Source: Massilia sp. ST3 (GTDB lineage Bacteria > Pseudomonadota > Gammaproteobacteria > Burkholderiales > Burkholderiaceae_D). From it: DNA of 64,000 nucleotides. Where the stretch lies: positions 19,651 through 83,650 of the forward strand of contig NZ_JAGPWC010000020.1 in NCBI RefSeq assembly GCF_018119405.1. The letters run 5' to 3'. A program made the position numbers and the translations under genes. The number at the start of each line of letters is the position of its first letter. Positions within the stretch are counted from its first letter, which is position 1. The notes below the pieces were generated by a model, which worked only from the letters and a program-made list of their open reading frames with translations, was not told where the DNA came from and searched no databases. Below are positions 54,063 to 63,200 of this stretch, piece after piece.

Positions 54063-55250
54063 TTACCCCGCCGGCATGCTGAAGGTGAACGAGGTCCGTC
54101 CTTCGGCCGAGGTGACGCGGATCGCCCCGCCGTGGCCGGCGGCGATCTGGTCGACGATGTACAGCCCCAGGCCCAGGCCCTCGCTGCCGGCGCGCGAGGA
54201 AGCGCGCCAGTAGGGCTTGAACAGCTGGCCGATCATGGCCGGGCTCAGGTCCGGTCCCTCGTTGGTCACGCGCAGGATGAAGCTGGGACCGTCGAGGGCG
54301 CCGGTGACCGTGATCGGCCGCTGCGGGTTGCCGTGCACCAGCGCGTTCTTGAGCAGGTTCGAGAGCAGCTGCGCCAGGCGCTGCGGGTCGCAGCGCAGCG
54401 CCAGCCGCGTATCGATGGCGGTATCGAGCTGGCGTCCGGGATAGACCCCGCGCAGCTCGTCCACCACCTGCTCCAGCACGATGCCGATGTCGTCGCGCTC
54501 GTGCAGGTCGAGCGCGATGCCCGCGCCCATGCGCCCGCGCGTGAAGTCGACCACGTCGTCGACCAGCGCCGCCATGCGCCGCGCGCTGCGGCGGATGCGC
54601 TCCACCAGCTGGCGCGCGCCGGCATCCTCGACCCTGCGTCCGAGGATCTCGCTGCCGCTCAGGATCGCGCCCAGGGGCGTGCGCAGGTCGTGCCCCAGCA
54701 CGGCGATGAACTGTTCGCGCAGTTCGGCCGTTTCGCGTTCCGAGAACAGGGCGGTGCGCGCGGCGCGCAGCGAGCGTTCGGATTCGAGCTGGTTCGAGAT
54801 CAGTTCCGCGAACAGGCTCAGGGCCGACACGGTGGGACCGTCGGTGAGGCGCGCCGCTTCCGGGTCGAGGCCGCACAGAGTGCCGAAATAAAAGCCGTCC
54901 GGGCGGAAGATCGGAATCGAAAAGTAGCTCTGGAAGCCGTAGATGCGCGGCGTGTAGTGCTCGCGGTAGCGTTCGCTGTGGCGGACGCTGTCGATGATCA
55001 CAGGCTGGCGCGTGGCGTGGACCTCGCTGCAGATGGTGGTGTCGACGTCGAGCGTATCGCCGGGGCGCAGGCCGAAGTCGAGGCGGTCGTGCACCGCGCA
55101 GGCGGTCCAGGACACGTCGGTGACATGGGCGATGGCGACGAAGCGCAGCCCTGTCATGGCGGCGACCGTCTCGAGAATGCGTGGAACAGCGCCAATGCCC
55201 TGTATTTCGCTCACATGCGTGAGAACATCCCCAAGAACGCCGTCTCCCAT
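54063..55250 (-). CDS. GAF-domain sensor histidine kinase
   Basis: A 395-aa protein without transmembrane helices. A GAF domain (about 15-155) precedes a short coiled linker, the HisKA dimerisation domain with phospho-acceptor His187 in VLGHDLRTPLGAI, and the HATPase domain with N-box LLSNLLKNALVHG and G-box GSEGLGLGLYIV. The F-box and lid lie between. No response regulator gene is found nearby, so it is an orphan kinase. The signal bound by the GAF domain is unknown. Confidence 0.92.
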   Translation of the reverse strand: MGDGVLGDVLTHVSEIQGIGAVPRILETVAAMTGLRFVAIAHVTDVSWTACAVHDRLDFGLRPGDTLDVDTTICSEVHATRQPVIIDSVRHSERYREHYTPRIYGFQSYFSIPIFRPDGFYFGTLCGLDPEAARLTDGPTVSALSLFAELISNQLESERSLRAARTALFSERETAELREQFIAVLGHDLRTPLGAILSGSEILGRRVEDAGARQLVERIRRSARRMAALVDDVVDFTRGRMGAGIALDLHERDDIGIVLEQVVDELRGVYPGRQLDTAIDTRLALRCDPQRLAQLLSNLLKNALVHGNPQRPITVTGALDGPSFILRVTNEGPDLSPAMIGQLFKPYWRASSRAGSEGLGLGLYIVDQIAAGHGGAIRVTSAEGRTSFTFSMPAG

Positions 55251-55345
55251 GATCGCCGTCCGTTTATCGTTGTAATATTTACATCATAGCATCAGCAAGC
55301 GGGTGGAATACAAGCATTTTTTTCATGGGATTGCAGGCCGCGATC

Positions 55346-55455
55346 GTAGGGTGGACGGCTCGGCCGTCCACGCGGTGATCGTTGGCGGCTCCGTTCTCGC
55401 AGACGGGCCGGCGGAAGCTGGTTGAACGCGTGGACGGGGGACCCGTCCACCCTAC
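55346..55455. repeat. 110-bp palindromic repeat, copy 4
   Basis: Same element as copies 1-3, in the 217-bp gap between the histidine kinase and the aminopeptidase-like gene. Left arm GTGGACGG/CCGTCCAC, right arm GTGGACGGG/CCCGTCCAC. Interior begins GCGGTGATCGTTGGCGGCTC. Confidence 0.9.
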
Positions 55456-55467
55456 CGTAGGCGCTGC

Positions 55468-56523
55468 TTAGACCAGCCAGCCCCCGTCCGCATACACCCG
55501 CTCCTCACCCAGGTACACCGCGTCGGTCACCGCGAACACGTCGATGTGGTAGCGCGCATCCTTGCGCTTGAAGCCCGGCTTCGGATAGACCCCGTGCTTG
55601 GCCCCGAGCGAGAGATGGATGCCGCACATGCGCTCGTAGGTGCCGATGTCGTCGACGCGGCGCTCGCGCGTGAAGGCGCGGTTCAGGCCGAAGCCCAGCT
55701 CGCGCACCCAGACCTCGCCCTCGTCGGCGCGGATGATGTCCAGCACCTCCTGGAAGGCCGGGGTCGCGTTCTCCGCCGCCACCACACGACCCTTGTCGAT
55801 CACCAGGGTCACCGGCGTGTCGGGGTGGTTGGAGCGGTAGTTCGTATCGCCGAACACGTGCACCTGGACCCTTCCGTGCACCGCCTCCAGGTCGAGCGCC
55901 TCGGTGAACACTTCGCCGATCGGGAACTGGCCGCCCACGTTGTGCATCTCGCTGTAGTCGCCGACGTTCAGCTTGGCGGGCTCGAGGGGCGAGGCGAAGT
56001 GCAGCACCTCGCCGCCGCCCTCGACGCGGGCGCCCGGCGCGGTGTCGATGCGCGCCTTGAGCGCGCGTCCGGTGCCGCGGAAATAGGCCGGGTCATAGGC
56101 CAGAGCCTCGATGTAGTGCTCGCTTTGCGCGCCGGGCATGCGCGACAGGTGCACGTGCTCGATCACCTTCAGGCCCAGCTTGAACAGTTCGACCCGGATG
56201 CGGAAGCCGTCCAGGCGGAAATTGGTCGACTGCACCAGCACCACCAGGTCCTTCGATTGCATGGCGCGGAAGGCGGCCAGCACCTCGCCGGCGCCCACGC
56301 TGTCGAAGTCGATGAAGCGCGCGTCCGGCAGGTTGCGGCGGTAGGCCGCGAGCAGGGCGCGCGACAGCGGAGTGCGGGTGTCGTAGACCACTAGCGCGGC
56401 ATGGGCCGGGCCGTGTTCGACGGCAATCGCCAGCAGGTCGGCCAGGTGGGCCGTGGCGGCCTCGACGGCATGGGCGGGCAACTCGTCCGTGGACGGGGAA
56501 GAAGAGGGAACGGCGGAATGCAT
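55468..56523 (-). CDS. M29 (aminopeptidase T/PepS)-like protein
   Basis: A 351-aa soluble protein. The C-terminal half resembles M29 aminopeptidases: GGQFPIGEVFTEALD (Glu ligand region), ELGFGLNRAF, GIHLSLGAKHGVY and YHIDVFAVTDAVYLGEERVYADGGW, the last matching the M29 H.D......V..DGE.....G end. The N-terminal half is a Rossmann-like domain (ALVVYDTRTPLSRALLAAYRRNLPDA). A true peptidase activity is likely but not certain, since several expected ligands are spread over divergent sequence. It diverges from the tubulin-like operon. Confidence 0.65.
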   Translation of the reverse strand: MHSAVPSSSPSTDELPAHAVEAATAHLADLLAIAVEHGPAHAALVVYDTRTPLSRALLAAYRRNLPDARFIDFDSVGAGEVLAAFRAMQSKDLVVLVQSTNFRLDGFRIRVELFKLGLKVIEHVHLSRMPGAQSEHYIEALAYDPAYFRGTGRALKARIDTAPGARVEGGGEVLHFASPLEPAKLNVGDYSEMHNVGGQFPIGEVFTEALDLEAVHGRVQVHVFGDTNYRSNHPDTPVTLVIDKGRVVAAENATPAFQEVLDIIRADEGEVWVRELGFGLNRAFTRERRVDDIGTYERMCGIHLSLGAKHGVYPKPGFKRKDARYHIDVFAVTDAVYLGEERVYADGGWLV

Positions 56524-56738
56524 GGCGGGCTTCGATGGAGGATCCAGCCCGCCATTATACGGATCCAGGCCAAAAGTTCCCTGTACGAGTCCGCTATTTG
56601 ATCCCTGAAGTGTCAGCCCACGCTACCCCGTGAACAGCGCGCCGCTCGACAGGTGGCGGCGCTATGATTTGAGCAACAACAACGGCCTCGACAGGCCTTG
56701 TTTCAGCAAATCAAATGGCGAGGCGAACGGTGGAGCGG

Positions 56739-58226
56739 ATGGCATACCGATGGGAAACGCCTGCCAGCATCTGGCAGGAGGATGGCGCGAACGGGCACTT
56801 CGCCCTGCAGTCAAGCGAGGGCTTGGGACGCATCGACTGGCAGTCCCATGCCGGCGCGCGCCTGGCCGACGTCGCTCACCTGCTCGGCGCCTCGCTGCCC
56901 ACATCCTGCGCCTGTGCGCCCATCTATCCCGAAGGCTTCGTCCATTGCCCCCATTGCGGCCAGGCCTTGCAGCGCCTGAACGGCCAGCCCACGCGCCGGC
57001 CGGGCTGGTGGGGACCGGGCGCCGACGCCGCGCTGCCGCGCCATGTGCCGCACGGCTTGCCGGTGACTTCGCTGGCCCTGGGCGACAGCCTGGAAGAGCG
57101 GCCCGCCGCGCCCCACGCCGGCCGTCCCGACCGCCTCATGCCCGCGCCGCCGAACGCCTGGTGCGTGTTCGCCGCCGCCGGCTTCGGCTTTCCCGAGCAG
57201 CGCCTGCTGGCCCTGGCGCACACGCGCGGCGTGCTGCAGTACTGGGACCCGCTGGCCCAGCTGTGGCATGTGCTGACGCCCGAGGACGGCGCCGCCGGCC
57301 TGGCGTTTACGGCTTCGGCATATGCATGGCTGCCGCTCGAGGGCGGGGCGCGCGGCGAGGTGGCCCTGGCGCCGACCGCGTACGGCCTGCAGCGCCTGTG
57401 GATCAACCCGGTCAGCGAAAGCTACCGCCTGGAGCCGGTAGTCGATGCGCCGGTGCTGGCCGCTCCCGGCCTCATGCGGCGCTACCTGGCCTGCCTGGTC
57501 GGGGCCGAGGGCAATGTCCACCTGTGGAGCGCGCGCACCGATTTCAGCGAAGCGCAGCAGCTGGCCTGTCCCGACCTGCCGGCGGGCGGCTGGTCGCGCC
57601 CCTTCGGCTACGACGGCCGCCTGTTCTGGCTGCACGAGGCGGGCCAGCTCAGCTGGCGTCCCGGCGAAGCGCCGCGCTTCGCGCCCTGGCCGCCCGGGTG
57701 GCAGCCGCGCCTGGCCTTCGGCGGCCCGACCCAGAGCCGCGACGGGCGCCTGTGGCACATCGGCCATGACGGCCAGGGCTACTCCTTCCTCGAACTGGGC
57801 GCGGAGACCGGTCCTCCCGCGCAGGTGCCGATCGACGGCGCGCGCCTGGGCTTCGCCAACTTCCTGTTCCGGCGCGGCCACCCGGTGCTGGACGAACCCT
57901 GGTCGTCCGAACATGTCGAAGACCAGGCCCAGGACGATACCCTGGTGGTGCCGCTGCTGCGCAGCTTCAACAACAACCGCAGCCAGCCGAGCGGGCTGGT
58001 GCTGCGCTTGCACAAGTACACCGGGCGCGCCGAGGACGCGCTCGACGATCGCGTGATCCCGCGCGTGACGGTGGAATGGATAGGCCGGCGCAACGTGATC
58101 CTGGACGAGATCGCGCGCCTGGCGCGGCCGCTCGAGTGCGTGCCCTTGGTCTACGACGACTGCCTGTGGCTGCATCATCCCGACTGGAACCAGATGCGCG
58201 GCTGGCGCCTGGACGAGCTCGCGTGA
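56739..58226 (+). CDS. Cys-ribbon, beta-propeller-like protein of the tubulin-like operon
   Basis: A 495-aa soluble protein with no family that I recognise. Near the N-terminus four Cys (C57, C59, C70, C73; CAC then CPHC) look like a zinc ribbon. The remainder is rich in Trp, Gly and repeated W-D/H-G turns (YWDPLAQLWHVL, LFWLHEAGQLSWRP, LWHIGHDGQGYSFLEL), which suggests a beta-propeller of six or so blades. ATG 56739 (MAYRWETP) has a GGTGGAG upstream; ATG 56715 would add 8 residues. It heads the operon and overlaps the next gene by one base (TGATG). Confidence 0.75.
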   Translation: MAYRWETPASIWQEDGANGHFALQSSEGLGRIDWQSHAGARLADVAHLLGASLPTSCACAPIYPEGFVHCPHCGQALQRLNGQPTRRPGWWGPGADAALPRHVPHGLPVTSLALGDSLEERPAAPHAGRPDRLMPAPPNAWCVFAAAGFGFPEQRLLALAHTRGVLQYWDPLAQLWHVLTPEDGAAGLAFTASAYAWLPLEGGARGEVALAPTAYGLQRLWINPVSESYRLEPVVDAPVLAAPGLMRRYLACLVGAEGNVHLWSARTDFSEAQQLACPDLPAGGWSRPFGYDGRLFWLHEAGQLSWRPGEAPRFAPWPPGWQPRLAFGGPTQSRDGRLWHIGHDGQGYSFLELGAETGPPAQVPIDGARLGFANFLFRRGHPVLDEPWSSEHVEDQAQDDTLVVPLLRSFNNNRSQPSGLVLRLHKYTGRAEDALDDRVIPRVTVEWIGRRNVILDEIARLARPLECVPLVYDDCLWLHHPDWNQMRGWRLDELA

Positions 58227-59725
58227 TGAAGGCGTGGTCCGGATTCCTGGTCCGCTGTCTCTCCGCCGCCGTGCTGGCCGGCGCGCCGGCCTTCGCCTGG
58301 GCCATTCCGCAGGTCTTCCTGGTGCAGAACTCGGGCTGGATGGAGCCCTTCTACAGCGATCCGCAATCTTCTTTCAAGCCGCTGGTCGGCGCGCTGGCGG
58401 GCAGCGTGGTGCAGGCGGGCGATGCGGTGGTGCTGGCCGCCTTCAACCAGTCGCTCCCTGGCGCGCCTTCCCCGCGCGCGCTGCTCTCCTTCAAGGCGGG
58501 CAAGGAGACGGTGCAGGGCAGGGTGACGCAAGCCCTGCGCGCACTGGACACGGCGCGCAAGCCCGGCAGCGCGGCGCTGGCGGACACCGACCTGGGCGAA
58601 GCGGTGCAGGCCGCCATTGGCCAGGCGCTGGGCGGCAAGCCAGGCATCGTCTGGCTGTTCACCAACAACCGCAACAGCCCCAACAACGACCAGGCCACCG
58701 CCCAGCGCAACCGCGAGTTCTACCAGCTGATCCACGGCGGCGCCGCTATTACCCGGGCGCTGGCCTTCCCCCTGCGCATGCCGGTCAAGGGCGAGCACTA
58801 CAGCGCCAACGGCCTGATGGTGTATGCCTTCGCCGTCGGCAACGAGGGCAGCAGGGCCCTCGACGCGCTGCTGGCCGCCGGGCGCGTCCAGCGCGTGATC
58901 ACCGAACCGCCCGCGCGCCTGAAGCCGCTCGACCGCGACACGGTGCGCCTGGCGCCGCGCAAGGTCGAGAATGCAGCGGGGGTGCGCTTCGCCACCGCGG
59001 CCAATGGCGTGCTGCGCGCCGACGTGGCGCCGGATGCGCGCCAGCCCACGGCGCGCATCGAATGGAATCTCGAGAACACGATGTACCCGTACACGATTTC
59101 CTCGGCCACCCTGAGCGCGCGTTCCGTGCTGGGCGGCGAGGACCGCCCGATCACGCTCGCCAGCAGCCGGGTGAGCGCGCTGGCCCCCGGCAAGCCGGCC
59201 CCCCTGGGCTCGACCATGACCCTGCCGGTGGCGCAACTACCCGACAAATGGTCGTGGGAGGCACTGAAGTCGGCCGGCTCGGCCTATGTGCTGCCGGGGA
59301 CCATCCAGCTGCACCTGGCGAACCAGAAGCTGGAGCTGTCGCAGGCCTTCCGCCAGCGCATGGCGGCGCTGTTCCCAGGCGATCCGCTGCCGGACATCTT
59401 CATCCCGCCGGCGCGGGTGCAGGCGTCCACCGCCGTGCTGCCGGTGGAGGTGCGCGTGCACTACGGCATGGGGCCGCTGCTGGCTCTGGGCGGCGCGGCG
59501 CTGGCGCTGCTGGCGGCGGCCGGCGCGGCGGCCTATGCCTACGCCCGCCCGAAAATCGCGCATGTGACCGTGGAAGACGAGCTGCGCACCATGCGCGCGC
59601 GGCCCGGCACCACGCAACCGATCTACGACAAGGCCGGGCGGCAGGTTGCCCAGCTCAAGACCACCCTGTTCGGCCACCAGCTGCTGGACCTGCGCGAAGG
59701 CGCGCAGGTCAAGCTTGGCCGCTAA
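58226..59725 (+). CDS. Secreted vWA-like protein with one C-terminal membrane helix
   Basis: A 499-aa protein with a signal peptide (cleavage near AFAWA), an extracytoplasmic region of about 385 residues, a transmembrane helix at about 414-440 and a cytoplasmic tail of about 60 residues. The first strand VFLVQNSGWM aligns with the vWA metal motif DxSxS but has Gln for Asp and Trp for the second Ser. TDLGEAVQAA (about 121) keeps the MIDAS-type Thr, and WLFTNN stands where the last Asp is expected. So the fold seems vWA-like with a degraded metal site. The second half has Ig-like strands. Position between the ribbon protein and the small membrane protein suggests an envelope partner of the tubulin-like protein. 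Confidence 0.75.
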   Translation: MKAWSGFLVRCLSAAVLAGAPAFAWAIPQVFLVQNSGWMEPFYSDPQSSFKPLVGALAGSVVQAGDAVVLAAFNQSLPGAPSPRALLSFKAGKETVQGRVTQALRALDTARKPGSAALADTDLGEAVQAAIGQALGGKPGIVWLFTNNRNSPNNDQATAQRNREFYQLIHGGAAITRALAFPLRMPVKGEHYSANGLMVYAFAVGNEGSRALDALLAAGRVQRVITEPPARLKPLDRDTVRLAPRKVENAAGVRFATAANGVLRADVAPDARQPTARIEWNLENTMYPYTISSATLSARSVLGGEDRPITLASSRVSALAPGKPAPLGSTMTLPVAQLPDKWSWEALKSAGSAYVLPGTIQLHLANQKLELSQAFRQRMAALFPGDPLPDIFIPPARVQASTAVLPVEVRVHYGMGPLLALGGAALALLAAAGAAAYAYARPKIAHVTVEDELRTMRARPGTTQPIYDKAGRQVAQLKTTLFGHQLLDLREGAQVKLGR

Positions 59726-59737
59726 GACGAGAGGACC

Positions 59738-60196
59738 ATGATGCAAGGAACCCAGCCACCCGCCGCGCCGTCGCCGGCCGATCCCGGCTTCAAGCTGCCC
59801 GAGGAATCGGCCTCTCCCCAGGACACCTTGCCGAAGACCGCGCCCGATACCGCGGCGCGTCCGGTGGAAGTCGTGCCTGGGACGGAGGGCATGCCGCCGG
59901 CCACCGACACCTCGACGCGCGATCTGGCGATCGGCGGCGCCGTGTTCCTGATCCTGCTGGTGGTGTACTTCTTCGTGCGCAACGCTTTCGTGCACCACCT
60001 GGTGGTGCGCCGCGTCGCCCCTTCGTCGGCGGGCACGGCGGGCTGGCTGCTGTTCATCGGACTGGGCTTCCTGTCCGCGGCAGCGGTGCTGGCGATCATC
60101 AATGCGAGCCGCTATCTGACCTTCGGCGTCACCGGTCCGCTGGTCATCGTCGGGGTGGTGGCCCTGGTCGCGGCGCTGTTCACCGGCCGCCGCTAA
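59738..60196 (+). CDS. Small membrane protein with proline-rich N-terminus
   Basis: A 152-aa protein. Residues 1-62 are Pro/Ala/Ser/Thr-rich and likely disordered. Three hydrophobic segments follow: about 64-82 (IGGAVFLILLVVYFFV), 101-122 and 130-149. No family is recognised. It lies 12 bp after the vWA-like gene with a GAGAGGA site, and 17 bp before the tubulin-like gene; tight spacing marks it as part of the operon. It could anchor the tubulin-like protein to the membrane; inference. Confidence 0.7.
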   Translation: MMQGTQPPAAPSPADPGFKLPEESASPQDTLPKTAPDTAARPVEVVPGTEGMPPATDTSTRDLAIGGAVFLILLVVYFFVRNAFVHHLVVRRVAPSSAGTAGWLLFIGLGFLSAAAVLAIINASRYLTFGVTGPLVIVGVVALVAALFTGRR

Positions 60197-60213
60197 GCTG
60201 AAAGAGAGACGAC

Positions 60214-63200
60214 ATGGCAGAATTCCCTACCCCCGGCAGCCTGGGCGCGAAAACCGAGCTCAAGGTCGACCTGCGGCCCACCCTGTTCATCGGCGCGGGC
60301 GGCACCGGCATGGAAGTGATGATGCGCATCCGCCGCCGCATCCTGTCGGCGGTGTGGAACCGCCACCATCCGACCCGCGTGGAGTCGATCGGCGACTTCC
60401 CGGTGGCGCGCTTCCTGCACTTCGACCTCGACAGCAACGCCGTGATCGACGAAGGCAAGTCGCAGCGTACCGATCCCTGGTACGAGCTGGTGCGCCTGAG
60501 CGACGAGGAGCGCCTGGTCGAGCCGCTCGACCTGCCGCAATACCACGAGTCCGACGACAGCCTGGCGCGCTTCCCGCTGATCGAGAACTGGATGCCGCTG
60601 CGTCCCAAGAAGCTGCGCTCGCTGGGCATCGACCCGTCCAAGGGCGCGGGCCAGATCCGCGCGCTGGCCCGGCTCTACCTGTTCGACAAATACCCCAAGC
60701 TGCGCGGCCGCATCAAGGGCGCGCTCAACTTCCTGAGCAGTAACGCCGGCATCGAGCGCAAGGAGAACTACCAGCGCCTTGGCCTGCAGGTCGACACCTC
60801 GAAATTCCGCATCGTTGTCATCGCTTCCGCCGCCGGCGGCACCGGCGCCGGCAGCGCGATCGACCTGGGCTGGCTGTCGAAGGCCATCGCGCGCCAGGAG
60901 GTGTCCGACAGCCAGGTCGACCTGGTGCTGTTCATGCCCTCGGGTTTCGCCAAGGCCAACAAGGAGCGCACCGAAGCCAACGCCTACGCCACCCTGATGG
61001 AGCTGGAAACGGCGATGCGCGACATGAACGCGCGCGTGCACTGGATGGAGCCCGACAGCATCGCGGGCAGCGGCTCGCCCTTCGACGACGTGTATTTCGT
61101 CGACACCGCCAACCTGGCCAACAAGGCCACCCTGGACGTCAAGGACGTCTACCAGATGGTGGCCGACACCCTGTTCGAGGATTTCGCCTCGGCCGATTTC
61201 GCCAACCGCAAGCGCTCGGTGGCGGTCAACCAGCAGCAGCACAAGCTCGGCCCCTACAATCCCAAGGTGCCCGAGACGCGCTTCGGCGACATGCGCCTGT
61301 CGTACTCGAAGGTGTATTCGGCCTTCGGCCAGGCGGTGCTCGATACCCAGCAAAGCCTGGTCGAGGACATTCGCGCCTACGAACTGGCCGGACTGATGGT
61401 GAAGGCCTTCTTCGGGCTGGTGAGCAGTGATGGAACGGCGGCGCGCCGTGCCGGCGACCAGGAACGCGACAGCTTCATGCGCGAGCAGATGGACATGGCC
61501 GAGCGTCCCTTCGACGAGTTCCCCGACTTCCGCAAGGGTACGGTGGACGTCACCGCCTTCCCCGAATACACGCTCACGCATACCCTGCTGCTGGACCGCG
61601 ACGGCCGCTCCTTGCTCGAGCGCGTGGAGAGCAAGGTGCAGCTCGAGATGGACCGCATCATGGCGTCCTACGACATCAAGCTGTGGCGCGAGAAGGTGGC
61701 CGAGCTGCTGCCCAACCTGGAACGCGACGCCATCCGCGAGGCCGGCGCCACCGCCGAGACCAGCGAGGACCGCATCAAGCGGCATACCAGCGAGCAGCTG
61801 CAGCGCCTCAAGACCCGCGTCCGCGACCGCCTGTATGCGCTGCTCGACGACCGCAAGCAGGGCGGACTGGAATTCGTGCTCTCGCTGCTGGAGCAGGTCA
61901 AGGCGCGCCTGCTGCAGCGCGACCTGGCCAACGCCGAGCGCAACGGCCGCCGCTACCGCGACGTGCGCGACGCGCTGCGCACGCGCCAGGTGGAGGAGTC
62001 GCTGAACAACCTGTCGCAGGCCTCGAGCCGCATGTTCGGCAAGGAAGCGCAGGGGCGCGAGGTGATGAACCACCTCAAGCGCGACATCGCCGACTACCTG
62101 CGCTTCCACCTGCTGGCCGTCTCCGCCGGGCAGTCGATCGAGGTCATGCGCGGCATGTCGGCCTGGCTGGGCGACCCGCAGAGCACCGACGAGCAGGGAC
62201 AGGCGCAATGGAGCGGCATCGCGGGCGAATTCCAGGAAGGCCGGCGCCAGGTCCAGGCCATGCTGGCGGCAGCCGATCAGCGCATCAGCCAGCTGCGCGC
62301 CGACGCGCGCCAGGAGCACGCCACCTATATCAAGCTCGCCGCCGACACCACGCCGCCGCCCGTGCGCCTGACGGGCGACGTCAGCGCCTGGAGCGAGGAA
62401 GTGCTGCTGGAGTTCGGCGGTTCGGCGCGCTTGTTCCCGCAGCTGGGCGACGAGCGCCTGCGTTCCGAGCTGCTGCTCAAGCTGTTCCGCCGCGCCCAGC
62501 TCCAGCTCTCCAGCCAGGAGCTGGCCCAGCCGGAACCCGTCGATCCGCTGCTCGAGCGGCTGTCCAGCCTGACTCCCCAGGAACGCCAGCGCGTGTTCGG
62601 CGAGTGGATCCGCAGCGCCATGCCCTGGGTGAACGCGCGCTTCTCGGCCGAGTTCACGCCGGCCGCCGACCAGTTCAAGTGCTTCATCGGGGTGGGCGAC
62701 GTGGGCGCCTGGCGCAAGATGGAGGCCGAGCTGCGCGCCGCCGTGCCGACCGGGTACTTCCATGGCGACCTGGTCTCGATCGTCAACACCGGTTTCACCG
62801 GGCGCGCAGTGTGCTACATCGAGCTCTCCGGCTATCCGATGACGGTGCTGCGCGGCCTGCCGACCTGGCGCGCCTCGTACCAGATCGAGAACCCCAAGAT
62901 CCCGACCCACCTGCACTTCGACGCCACCCGCTTCCGGCATCCGATCTCGCCCTCGATGGATGAGCTCAACCGGCTGGCCGACGACTACGAATGGTTCCTC
63001 CAGGCGATCGCGCTGGGCGTGATCCGGCGTAAACCCGACCTGGGCGACCGCGAGGCCAGCTTCCAGCCGCGCGGACAATACCTGTTCGAGGTCGAACCCG
63101 GTTCCGGCGAGTGGCTCCAGATCGGCAACGAGTACGCGATCCGCTCCAACGGCCTGCCCAGCTACTACCGCGAGCAGGTGATCGCCGCCGTGCAGGCGCG

